Of a stretch of 64,000 nt of DNA, positions 35,016 through 42,954 are shown in pieces (the stretch's first letter is position 1; every line of letters begins with the position of its first letter). Source of the stretch: Palsa-360 sp963719875 (GTDB lineage Bacteria; Acidobacteriota; Terriglobia; Acidiferrales; UBA7541); contig CAVRDJ010000002.1 of assembly GCA_963719875.1 (NCBI GenBank), positions 2,294,001 to 2,358,000 on the forward strand. The letters run 5' to 3'. The notes under the pieces are model-generated. The model did not search any database. It worked only from the letters and a program-made list of their open reading frames with translations, and was not told where the DNA came from. The position numbers and the translations under genes were made by a program.

Positions 35016-36104
35016 ATGAGAAGACTTTCACTGTACCTGGTGTTTCTATCTTTACTGATAGCGATCCTTGGGTCCTCAGTCCGCGCGCAATCTTCGACCC
35101 AGAACGCAATCGTCAAACTCGATCCGAGCCTCGACCAAATTTTCTCACCTGACGCCAAGTTGGAACTGCTCAAAGGGGAAGGCACTTTTGAAGGCGGCGA
35201 GGGACCTCTTTGGATTCAACAGGGAGAGTCCGGATATCTTTTATTCAGCGACGTTGGCGGAAATCGCGTTTTCCAGTGGGCGCCCTCATGTTTCACCTAC
35301 CCTTGTTCACTCGAAGGAAAGCTGTCCGTATTCTTGGACCACTCCGGCTATGCGGACGCATCGCGCGTCGGGAGTGTGGATGCCAGCGGGGCGCATCTCT
35401 ACGGATCAAACGGCCTGACGTTAGATCGAGAGGGCAGGATCGTGATGGACGCTAACGGCGACCGAGCTGTCGAGCGGCTGGAGAAGGACGGCAAACGCAC
35501 CACGCTGGCGGATCACTTTGAAGGAAAACGACTCACTTGTCCAAACGATATCGTCGTCAAATCCGATGGCGCAATCTACTTCACGGATGGCATGGCCGGT
35601 TGTCTGCCGAAAAGGGAGGATGATCCCGCAAAGGAGCTTCCTTTCCACGGGGTTTACTTTCTACGAAATGGTAGTTTGCAACTCTTGGACAAAGATCCGG
35701 GAAATTTTCCACCGAACGGCATCGCATTTTCGCCGGACGAAAAGATTCTCTATGTCAATAATGGGGGACCAGGCCCAAATCAGAGGCAAATCTTTGCTTA
35801 CGATGTCCAATCAGACGGCACGGTCAAAAATCGGCGGCTCTTTATCGATTTCACGGGCGAAAAGGGGCCTGGTGGCCCCGATGGCATGAAGGTGGACGTA
35901 CTGGGGAACCTTTATTCCACGGGAATGGGCGGCGTATGGGTGATTTCGCCGGCCGGCAAGCGCCTGGGCCAGATTCCCGCTCCGGAAGGAATGCGGTTCT
36001 CTAATTTGGCATTCGGGGATCAGGACAGCAAGACTCTCTATATCGTCAGCCCAAAGACTTTGTGGAGGATCAGGCTCAAGGTGGCTGGAATTCGCCCGCA
36101 TTGA
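35016..36104 (+). CDS. Secreted SMP-30/gluconolactonase-like protein
   Basis: 362 aa from ATG 35016, which has GAGGA ten bases upstream; an in-frame start at 34983 has no site. Signal peptide to SSVRAQ. Six-bladed propeller with the SMP-30 metal residues: Glu in FEGGEGPLWI, Asn in CPNDIVVKSDGAIYFTD, Asn/Asp in PPNGIAFSPDEKILYVNN, and PDGMKVDVLGNLYSTG. Family members hydrolyse sugar or other lactones with a divalent metal. Export suggests a periplasmic lactonase. Its 3' end converges with cassette 4 with a 31-bp gap. Substrate not determined. Confidence 0.85.
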   Translation: MRRLSLYLVFLSLLIAILGSSVRAQSSTQNAIVKLDPSLDQIFSPDAKLELLKGEGTFEGGEGPLWIQQGESGYLLFSDVGGNRVFQWAPSCFTYPCSLEGKLSVFLDHSGYADASRVGSVDASGAHLYGSNGLTLDREGRIVMDANGDRAVERLEKDGKRTTLADHFEGKRLTCPNDIVVKSDGAIYFTDGMAGCLPKREDDPAKELPFHGVYFLRNGSLQLLDKDPGNFPPNGIAFSPDEKILYVNNGGPGPNQRQIFAYDVQSDGTVKNRRLFIDFTGEKGPGGPDGMKVDVLGNLYSTGMGGVWVISPAGKRLGQIPAPEGMRFSNLAFGDQDSKTLYIVSPKTLWRIRLKVAGIRPH

Positions 36105-36135
36105 GAAAACACGCGAAGTACGAAATTACCTTCAG

Positions 36136-37113
36136 CTAGTTGCGATCGTCGTTTACCAAGTGTTCATAGTCGTGCTCGACGCATGGGGCTTCCTCCAAAG
36201 CGTGCCCGCCCTGCAGGCCATGGATCAAATGGCGCTCGATTAGCCAGGGCCGAGTGAACATCTTTGGGTCCTCGACTGAGATTTGCCAATCGATCATGTT
36301 GCCTTCCCGCGTCAACTTTTCAACCACATGCATGGCGTCGCTATGGATCGTGCCGTTCTGGCTGAGCCAGGTGTCATCCACGAAATTGGTCACGTCGATG
36401 ACCATCGTATTGCCTTCCCAATGGCCAATCGAGTCCCCGTAATACGAAGGATTGAGAGTCGGGTCATGCTCGCGGCCATCCGTCGAAACCACGCGAAAAG
36501 CATTTTGTTCCGAAGAGTTTACCGTATCGTAGAGGAAGACGATCTCATTGGGAACCTGCACGATTTCGGTCGGCGGACCGACACGCGGAAAACCCTTTGG
36601 CGCGCACTTGAAAGCTGGGTCTTGATGGCTCTGGTGCTCGCCCAAGAATTTTACTTTTTCGAGTACTTCAGGTTTGTAGGGCGGCAGATTAGAAGCTTCC
36701 AGCCGGTGTTTCAGTTCAGCCACCTTGTCAGGTGTCTGAGTGGGACCCTCTGGCGCACGCTGGGTATAGAGGACCTTTCCGTCTGCGCTCAACGATCCCT
36801 GAGTGACGGCGTAACCCCAACCGGCCGGCGCCCAGAATCCAGTAAGGTCGGGATGACCATCTGCCAAATGCGGCGTGGGCCCTTTCCTTGCGGCCTCGAT
36901 CGCCTCCCGGGGAGGTTCTTTCCATGGAAGCCCGGTTCCGTTCGGGTCTGCTCCAGCGAACGGTTGATCCTTGTCAAGGCCATATCCGATCGGCACTTTC
37001 TTAGTTTGGGCAGGAGCGGGCGCGGTCTGAGCCGCGCCAAATGCGGGAATCAAACAGGCAACAGTCAGGGCGAGTCCTGCAACTCTGGCATGGCCAACGA
37101 ATCCGATTTTCAT
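36136..37113 (-). CDS. Secreted protein of the GHWEGDT/TDGR family, cassette 4
   Basis: 325 aa from ATG 37113, with AGGAGG six bases upstream; the frame is open back to 37146 without a site. Signal peptide to PAFGAAQ. An N-terminal extension of ~60 residues (KVPIGYGLDKDQPFAGADPN) is not in the other copies. Then LADGHPDLTGFWAPAG, CAPKGFPRVGPP, STDGREHDP, SIGHWEGNTMVIDV, TIHSDAMHVVEKL and VEDPKMFTRPW. The domain end has CVEHDYEHL, like CSERDFAHV in cassette 2, which suggests a conserved Cys and His there. Cassette 4 comes directly after cassette 5 in one transcription unit. Unknown function. Confidence 0.75.
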   Translation of the reverse strand: MKIGFVGHARVAGLALTVACLIPAFGAAQTAPAPAQTKKVPIGYGLDKDQPFAGADPNGTGLPWKEPPREAIEAARKGPTPHLADGHPDLTGFWAPAGWGYAVTQGSLSADGKVLYTQRAPEGPTQTPDKVAELKHRLEASNLPPYKPEVLEKVKFLGEHQSHQDPAFKCAPKGFPRVGPPTEIVQVPNEIVFLYDTVNSSEQNAFRVVSTDGREHDPTLNPSYYGDSIGHWEGNTMVIDVTNFVDDTWLSQNGTIHSDAMHVVEKLTREGNMIDWQISVEDPKMFTRPWLIERHLIHGLQGGHALEEAPCVEHDYEHLVNDDRN

Positions 37114-37188
37114 TTCTCCCTCCTGCGGCCGTTCAATGTCCGTCAACCAAGTTCACACAATCCGCCGGGTATGGCGTTTTTCCCGGGA

Positions 37189-37599
37189 TTAGTTTTTGTC
37201 TTCGCTTTCGGGAACTTTGCCAAAAACAATCGTGCGCCCGTCCGCGAAGTGCACTGCCTTGACCAGCCCAAGGTGCCGGGTGCCATCCTTCGCCATAGCA
37301 GCGTCGATGGTGACCTGGTCACCCACGTTAAACATGGTCCTGACCACCCCAGCCCTTCGCAGGTTGCCTGGCGGACCGGCCTCGAAGGAATAATTAATCA
37401 CCGTTCCATTCTCGTCCTTCACATCCGCGTACAGATAAATATGCGGATTGACCCACTCAATCTTTGAAATGGTGCCTTTGACGGAAAACAACTTTGAACT
37501 ATCGAATTCCGCCGTGACGGAGTGATGCCCCAGCGCCGGAATCGCCAACAAGAGCAAACCAAAAGGTACCGCCAAAGCACTACGAAAATATCGTCTCAT
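37189..37599 (-). CDS. DUF6152-family small secreted protein, cassette 4
   Basis: 136 aa, with GGAGA eight bases before ATG 37599. The signal peptide ends AIPALG and the mature form starts HHSVTAEFD. Core: IEWVNPHIYLYADVKDENG, YSFEAGPPGNLRRAG, GDQVTIDAAMAKDG and FADGRTI. The cassette 5 larger gene stops 14 bp upstream, so this gene is almost certainly co-transcribed with cassette 5, and a tandem duplication of the two-gene unit is likely. Confidence 0.8.
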   Translation of the reverse strand: MRRYFRSALAVPFGLLLLAIPALGHHSVTAEFDSSKLFSVKGTISKIEWVNPHIYLYADVKDENGTVINYSFEAGPPGNLRRAGVVRTMFNVGDQVTIDAAMAKDGTRHLGLVKAVHFADGRTIVFGKVPESEDKN

Positions 37600-37613
37600 C
37601 GATCTTCTCCCGT

Positions 37614-38471
37614 TTACTTGTTGCCCTTCGCATCGCCGCCCGATTCCTTGGATTTCAGCGCCTTGTATTGATCCACTTCCTGGTTATTCGTGCAGTAGTA
37701 TTCCAGCAGGTCTTCGTGGCCGAGCGTCCAGACACGAGGCGCGGAAGTCCAAGGCTTGGTGAGCACCTTGGGGTCCTCAATCGTTACTTGATAAACAAGA
37801 TAATTCATGGATGGGCGGCTGATTCGCTCGATGACATGTTCCTGATCGCTGTGGAACCACCCGGTAAAGTTGTTCCAGGTCCGCTCATCGATCCCGATCA
37901 CATCGATCACCAGAGTATCCTCCTCCCAATGACCAACTTCGTCGCCGTCGAAGGAGGGGTCCGGATCCGGGCTGTGCGGGCGTCCATCCGTGTGGACAAC
38001 TCGCCAATTATTGTTCAACTCGTCCAACTGCGCGAATAAACCAGGCGTTTGAATCAACTGGAATGGATATGGGTCAATAATGAACATCCCCGGAACGCCG
38101 CGCGGCAGGCAATTCACGGATGCTCGTCCCAATTCATAATCGGTTGTGGTCATCGCCTTGATCTTTGCGGCGGCCCAAGGCTGGAAGGGAGGCGGCTCCT
38201 CCGGCGTTGCTTTGGCGTCAAATTGTCTTCTCAAGGCAGGGATAAAAGTGAAACCACCGGCGGTTCCAGGGAACCAAACCCCGGAAAGATCCGGATGCCC
38301 GTCCGCAGTGCGAGGCGCCGGTCCCCCTTTCGGGACTGCCTGGGTCTTTGCCCTCGCCGGCCCGGCATCTGAAGCTTTCTCTTCCTGAGTTGCGGCGGGT
38401 AGACCTGCCATGCACATGAGGAACGAGACGAGTCCAGCGCTGACACCGTAATAGGCCAGGCGTCGTTTCAT
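37614..38471 (-). CDS. Secreted protein of the GHWEGDT/TDGR family, cassette 5
   Basis: 285 aa, with GGAGGAG seven bases before ATG 38471. Signal peptide to GLPAATQ. Core: TADGHPDLSGVWFPG, NCLPRGVPGMF, HTDGRPHSPDPDP, VGHWEEDTLVIDVIGID, GWFHSDQEHVIERI and IEDPKVLTKPWTS. GHWEED replaces GHWEGD. IIDPYPFQLIQTP resembles FHPYPFEFVNTP of cassette 3, so these two copies may be the closest relatives even though cassettes 4 and 5 are neighbours. The C-terminus is Lys/Glu/Gly rich. Confidence 0.75.
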   Translation of the reverse strand: MKRRLAYYGVSAGLVSFLMCMAGLPAATQEEKASDAGPARAKTQAVPKGGPAPRTADGHPDLSGVWFPGTAGGFTFIPALRRQFDAKATPEEPPPFQPWAAAKIKAMTTTDYELGRASVNCLPRGVPGMFIIDPYPFQLIQTPGLFAQLDELNNNWRVVHTDGRPHSPDPDPSFDGDEVGHWEEDTLVIDVIGIDERTWNNFTGWFHSDQEHVIERISRPSMNYLVYQVTIEDPKVLTKPWTSAPRVWTLGHEDLLEYYCTNNQEVDQYKALKSKESGGDAKGNK

Positions 38472-38614
38472 CTAAGCTCCTCCCATTTTGGAGTCCTCAG
38501 CAAAACCTGTTGGAATGCTCGCTGCGCATGTCTCTGGCCGGTCAAGACTCGTGCCAATTTAAAATGGGTTTTGGGTTCGATTCCCCACTCGCTGATCGCC
38601 GGACCTGTAGGTGT

Positions 38615-39049
38615 TCAGTAACCTGGCTTCGCGCCTTCACTAAATTTGCCTTCCACATCCTGGCCGATTCGATGCACCTCGCCATCCGACAGCTTGATGG
38701 TTTCGGCTGCGGCGCGGTTCTTCGCGCCATTCTTGGCGAGACACGCCCTCACGGTGACCGTCTTGCCGACGTTGTCGGCGAAATCTTTCCTCTCGGTACC
38801 GCTCCTTTTCAGAGTGGAAAGAGAAACAGTCTCAAAAGTCCACGAGGTCACGGCGCCGCTGGGATCCTTTACATCCAAATGAAAATATCCGTGAGGATTT
38901 TGCCATTCAAAGCTCGTAAACGTGCCCGTGAGGTCCATGCATTTATTCGCATCGAACTCGGCCGCAAACGAGTGGTGAGCGGATGCGGGAATTGCAGCGG
39001 CAAGCAAACCAAAAGCCGCCACCAGAACACCGGCGAGTCTGCGTTGCAT
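38615..39049 (-). CDS. DUF6152-family small secreted protein, cassette 5
   Basis: 144 aa. AGGAGG before ATG 39049 is a strong site. The signal peptide ends AIPASA and the mature N-terminus is HHSFAAEFD. Core: FEWQNPHGYFHLDVKDPSGA, WTFETVSLSTLKRSG, GKTVTVRACLAKNGAKN and LSDGEVHRI. It has extra Cys residues (NKCMDL, RACLAK) not seen in the other copies. It is first of the four-gene cassette 5-cassette 4 run. Confidence 0.8.
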   Translation of the reverse strand: MQRRLAGVLVAAFGLLAAAIPASAHHSFAAEFDANKCMDLTGTFTSFEWQNPHGYFHLDVKDPSGAVTSWTFETVSLSTLKRSGTERKDFADNVGKTVTVRACLAKNGAKNRAAAETIKLSDGEVHRIGQDVEGKFSEGAKPGY

Positions 39050-39187
39050 GATTACCTCCTGGAACGAAAGAGTGGCCGAAAATTTTGTCGACTACCTGAG
39101 ACCTCTTGGACGCACCGTACCACATTCGATATCGGGTTACAATGTCTGGACGATCGATCGGCCGGAACCGTAACCCTCTTGGCGCGT

Positions 39188-40201
39188 TCATTGAACCTGG
39201 TAAACGTAGACTTCGCCGGGTGTGCCTCCCCGTGGCGGCACGGGGACAAAAAGGCGGCCCAGTTGAGGCACGAAAAGTCCCGTCTTCGCACCCGGGCCGG
39301 AGGGAACGTTTCCCAGGGATTGATAGTGATCCGGGTCGGTTTCCTGGTACACGTTGACCTGGCCTGTTCCGCCGGAGGTTGCGTAAATGCGCTTGCTGGC
39401 GGGATCGAACATCAGGTCGTCCACTCCCTTTCCGACGGGCACCGTCTGGAGTTCTTTTCCAGTTTGGCTGTCGAAAATCACGATCGCTCCGGTTCGGCAC
39501 CCAACGAAGAGACGATGTGCGGATTCATCCAGCGCCATCGTTGCATTGTCCTTGCCCAGTTTCACCGGCCAACTTGTGACCAATTTATTGGCCTTGCGAT
39601 CGATCACTTCGACTTCGTTCTTAGCCGGGTTATTCAAGAAGAGTTTGTCGCCTGACTTTTCCAGCGCCATGGCCTCCAGGGTATCCCCGTCCACCTTGAT
39701 ATCGGCAAGCTTCGTGCCCGCGGTGGTATCGACAACACTCAGCATCGTAAACTTTTCGTGCGCATTGTCGCCTCCGTTGACGATGTAGAGGTTGTGCGTG
39801 GCTGGGTCGTAACCGATGGAATCCGCATCGACCTTGAGTGCGACCGTTTTCAGCGGTTCATAGGTCTTCCCGTCGTAGATGTTCAGCACTCCCTTTCCTT
39901 CATCCGTAATATAAATTTGATTCAGGTCCTCACGGTACAGGACCGCGTGCGGATGATCGACCTTGATCGCCCGGATAAATTTTCCCGTGGATAGATCGAA
40001 GACCAGAACCTGCTGGGCTTCTTCCCCGACAACGAACAAGCGATTGCCGCCCATGTCGATTCCGAGATGATCAAAGCGTCCTTTGACCGCCGCCGGCATG
40101 TCATATTTGGTAGTCAATTTCAAAGGAGCGGCAGTTTGAGCTGCAACCAGCTGCGTGCTTAGCAAGAATGTCGCCGCCAAAAATAATTCGAGTTTGTTCA
40201 T
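39188..40201 (-). CDS. Secreted YncE-like beta-propeller
   Basis: 337 aa with signal peptide to QLVAAQ; GGAAGGG precedes ATG 40201. Seven-bladed YncE/YVTN-type repeats: NRLFVVGEEAQQVLVFDLSTG, NQIYITDEGKGVLNIYDG, HNLYIVNGGDN, DKLFLNNPAKNEVEVIDRK, HRLFVGCRTGAIVIFDSQTG and KRIYATSGGTGQVNVYQ. No catalytic motif is visible, so it is probably a binding or structural protein. It lies upstream of cassette 5 on the same strand with a 138-bp gap and may be in the same unit. Confidence 0.8.
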   Translation of the reverse strand: MNKLELFLAATFLLSTQLVAAQTAAPLKLTTKYDMPAAVKGRFDHLGIDMGGNRLFVVGEEAQQVLVFDLSTGKFIRAIKVDHPHAVLYREDLNQIYITDEGKGVLNIYDGKTYEPLKTVALKVDADSIGYDPATHNLYIVNGGDNAHEKFTMLSVVDTTAGTKLADIKVDGDTLEAMALEKSGDKLFLNNPAKNEVEVIDRKANKLVTSWPVKLGKDNATMALDESAHRLFVGCRTGAIVIFDSQTGKELQTVPVGKGVDDLMFDPASKRIYATSGGTGQVNVYQETDPDHYQSLGNVPSGPGAKTGLFVPQLGRLFVPVPPRGGTPGEVYVYQVQ

Positions 40202-40401
40202 GCGTCCCTTCCTGTTTTTGTCCCGAGCGTGGGTTATTCATGCATAATATTTCTGACGGAAATTTCCGGCATGGCAGCAGAGTTTGCCCGGAATTTCCGA
40301 TTCAGGCTTTTGGCTTGTGCATCGTACGCTTTTCAGGAATTGGACACAACGGATTTGCCGGGACAGGGTCGCCCGCCACTCTGTAATATCAAGGATTGCA
40401 A

Positions 40402-41607
40402 TTAAGGGTGGCTGCGCAATATTTTTCCTTCTACGCTTCTGGTTAAAACTCGACTCCGGCGGCGCGCCGAGTTGATCAGCAAATGAATATCCGGTTGTAG
40501 ATCGGTCCAATCCCAATCGGAGTAAACCGACGCATCCAGAAAATCGCGAACGAAACTCATACCAAGCCAGGGGCGCTTGACCGTTGCGAGCACGCGCTTC
40601 GTCACGCGATAAAATGACACCCCCTCCCGGAAAGTCAGGTCGGCCGGAACAAACTTACCTTGGACCACAGCACGATACGCCCCATGGAAATCAACCCCGG
40701 CGTGCTCCGCCAGGACAATGTTCGCCCAAACCTCCGGATTGACTTCCAGGAATTTGAATTGGCCATCTCTCGGATCGAGTACAAAATCGGCATCCCCAAA
40801 CCCTGTATACCGCAATGCCTCAAACACCCGCAGGGCATTCTCGATCAGTTTTGGAGGACGTTCCGTGACGCCTTTCACCATCAGCCCTGCTTTGTAAGGC
40901 TCCATGAGCGCCATCCGGCCAGCGCAGATGCGGATGGGCCTGCCGTCTTGGAAGAGCCCTCCGACACTATAGGTAGGTCCCGTAATGAACTCTTGGAGGC
41001 AGGGCTTGGTGTCGGGTGTCTTTTCTTGGTCCAAGACCGCCCGATAGCTAGCAAGCAGCTCGCTACGGCTTCGAATCATTCGAATGGTCAGCGAGGATTC
41101 GCCCCCCTCCCCCTTAATCAACAGCGGAAATTCCAGAGTTGGCCCCAGGGCATCCAATTCTCTCTCGGTGGCAGGAAACAACGTCTTTGGAATTGGGATT
41201 CCCGCCTCCGCCGCCAGTCGCATAACGGAGTTCTTGCTCAGAAGTGTTCGCAGCAATGAGGGTTCGGAGAGAAGCAGGCCTTTCCAGGGCGCCGAGCGCT
41301 GAACTTGTTGCGCGATCTTGTCCAGGAGGTGTTCGCTGCAGAGATAAATCACGTCGTAGGAACCCTCTTCGACGAGGCTTTCAAGAAGGCAGGTCCATGC
41401 GGGATCATCCGGGTCAGAGTAATGTTTTCGATGGCAATATTGACTTGTAAAGACCGGAGCGGAACGTTCTGCGAACGCTTCGGCGACGTATCCTCCCTTT
41501 GCTAACTGCCGGCAGACCTGCACCGCGGTGTAACTATGGTCATCGAGTAGCAGCGCTCGACCTGCCGTACCGATTGGTCGGACCGTGGCAATTCCGGTGC
41601 GGCTCAT
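40402..41607 (-). CDS. ATP-grasp enzyme of a glycan or peptide-modification cluster
   Basis: 401 aa from ATG 41607 (ATG 41634 is also possible; neither has a clear site). ATP-grasp fold: RALLLDDHSYTAVQVCRQLA at the N-terminal pre-ATP domain, FPLLIKGEGGESS for nucleotide, EFITGPTYSVGG, and FKFLEVNPEVWAN for metal and ATP. It resembles PylC/carbamoyl-phosphate-synthase-like ligases found in envelope polysaccharide clusters. It would join a carboxylate to an amine using ATP. It is the last of three genes with the FemAB-like and DUF354 genes on the same strand, so an envelope glycan or glycan-bound amino acid is the likely substrate. Confidence 0.75.
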   Translation of the reverse strand: MSRTGIATVRPIGTAGRALLLDDHSYTAVQVCRQLAKGGYVAEAFAERSAPVFTSQYCHRKHYSDPDDPAWTCLLESLVEEGSYDVIYLCSEHLLDKIAQQVQRSAPWKGLLLSEPSLLRTLLSKNSVMRLAAEAGIPIPKTLFPATERELDALGPTLEFPLLIKGEGGESSLTIRMIRSRSELLASYRAVLDQEKTPDTKPCLQEFITGPTYSVGGLFQDGRPIRICAGRMALMEPYKAGLMVKGVTERPPKLIENALRVFEALRYTGFGDADFVLDPRDGQFKFLEVNPEVWANIVLAEHAGVDFHGAYRAVVQGKFVPADLTFREGVSFYRVTKRVLATVKRPWLGMSFVRDFLDASVYSDWDWTDLQPDIHLLINSARRRSRVLTRSVEGKILRSHP

Positions 41608-41805
41608 GGGAGACGACCGCCACAAAAGCGCCATTCATTGTATCGGTGCAAAGGTACGAGCAATCCGCGCTCAGCCGTTTCAGTCCCGTTCAGTCGCGGC
41701 AACGGGACGAAGCTAGCAATCGGATTTTTCGAATGGGGGGATTTCATGTTTCTCAGCGCACAGATTGATAAAGATCCAGGGGCCTCTTCGCATAAATGGG
41801 CCGAC

Positions 41806-42954
41806 TTAACCCATGTGGCGATAGCAGTAGCCGCCGATAATCCGGTTCAGTGTCACAGGACTATTCCGGAGGACCAGCTTGAACAACTCCTTTGCGCGCG
41901 GGCCAAATAACTCCTTGACTAGACCTGGACCGCGCTCGACTCTCCCGTTCCGAATCAGCACATACTCCGTGAGATCTTCCTCCGATGTGCTCCACCTTCT
42001 TTTATAAGCAAGCAGGCCCAGATTTGTTACTGAGGTTCGGCCGAAGCTAAACATCTTTGCGCCCCCGGCGATTGCGCGCCGGATCGTTTCCCAATACAGA
42101 AGTTGATTGACTCCATGAATAGCGTCGCGAGTGCTGGCCGAGTACTCGGATGTCCAGAGATCCTTATGCGTCAATACCAAGTGACAAGCTACCGGCTTGC
42201 CCCCTTGCAATGCCAGGAAGATCTTCAGGTGCTCCGGCCATAAGTGGCGTCGCATGGCTTCAAAGAAAGCATAGGGGATGGCGGGCAGACAGAGCCGATG
42301 CCGCAACTTCACCAAAATGGCATGGCAAATCTTCATACTCTTCTCATCACCCGCTTCCTCAATAACGACGCCTGCCTTTCTGGCCTTGATCACTTTTTGG
42401 CAAATGGAAGTCTTGGCAAGACTGGCGAATAACCTGGATGGATCTTTTTCGAGCGAAAGAATGTGATGCTTGAAGTGCGCAATGCGCGAAAGCGGAGGGT
42501 GGCTCAGTTCCCGCGTGGCTTCCGTCATCCGAATCTCGAGCCTGTCGCTCCTGTTGCGCTGAAATTCTTCCACAACCTCTGGCAGCAACAGGTTCAATTG
42601 CGAATCGCTGGAGACCAGAGGATTACAAAACGACGCGAAAGGAACGCTCACGATGCGGTTTCCGAGCAACCAGCTGCTCACGCGATAAACCGGCAAGCCA
42701 GCTACAATTTTCCCCGACGAGTTTTCTCTCAAGGCCAGAAAGCGGCCCCGGATGTGGGGAAACGCTTCCTCCAGCATTCTTTTCCAGGCCGAGAGATCGT
42801 AGACGAGGCCCAGCTCATGGCGGCCCACAAACGCATCCCACTCCGCTTCATGATCCGGCGCGAGCCACTGGACGGTGACTGGAGGCCGCGCTGTCATGCT
42901 GGTGGCCGTTTGAGCATTCAGCTGTAGCGCGTTCTGGGCGGATTTCGGATTCAA
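41806..42954 (-). CDS. FemAB/GNAT-like transferase
   Basis: 382 aa from TTG 42954, which overlaps the TGA of the upstream DUF354 gene (TTGA) and has GGAGAAGATTA in front; the open frame runs further into that gene but is unlikely to be used. Fold of the FemAB/BioF2-like acyltransferases: LVYDLSAWKRMLEEAFPHI early, CQKVIKARKAGVVIEEA in the middle, and IHGVNQLLYWETIRRAIAGGAKMFSFGRTS with GLLAYKRRWSTSEEDL at the C-terminus. Such proteins move amino acids from aminoacyl-tRNA, or acyl groups, to peptidoglycan or exopolysaccharide precursors. Translational coupling links it to the DUF354 protein. Confidence 0.75.
   Translation of the reverse strand: MNPKSAQNALQLNAQTATSMTARPPVTVQWLAPDHEAEWDAFVGRHELGLVYDLSAWKRMLEEAFPHIRGRFLALRENSSGKIVAGLPVYRVSSWLLGNRIVSVPFASFCNPLVSSDSQLNLLLPEVVEEFQRNRSDRLEIRMTEATRELSHPPLSRIAHFKHHILSLEKDPSRLFASLAKTSICQKVIKARKAGVVIEEAGDEKSMKICHAILVKLRHRLCLPAIPYAFFEAMRRHLWPEHLKIFLALQGGKPVACHLVLTHKDLWTSEYSASTRDAIHGVNQLLYWETIRRAIAGGAKMFSFGRTSVTNLGLLAYKRRWSTSEEDLTEYVLIRNGRVERGPGLVKELFGPRAKELFKLVLRNSPVTLNRIIGGYCYRHMG

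Noticed and set aside
36283..37467. 394-aa plus-strand ORF across cassette 4
   Set aside because: Antisense to two genes with clear signal peptides and family motifs; no features of its own.
38510..39655. 381-aa plus-strand ORF across cassette 5 and the YncE-like gene
   Set aside because: Antisense to two recognisable genes and lacks any domain.
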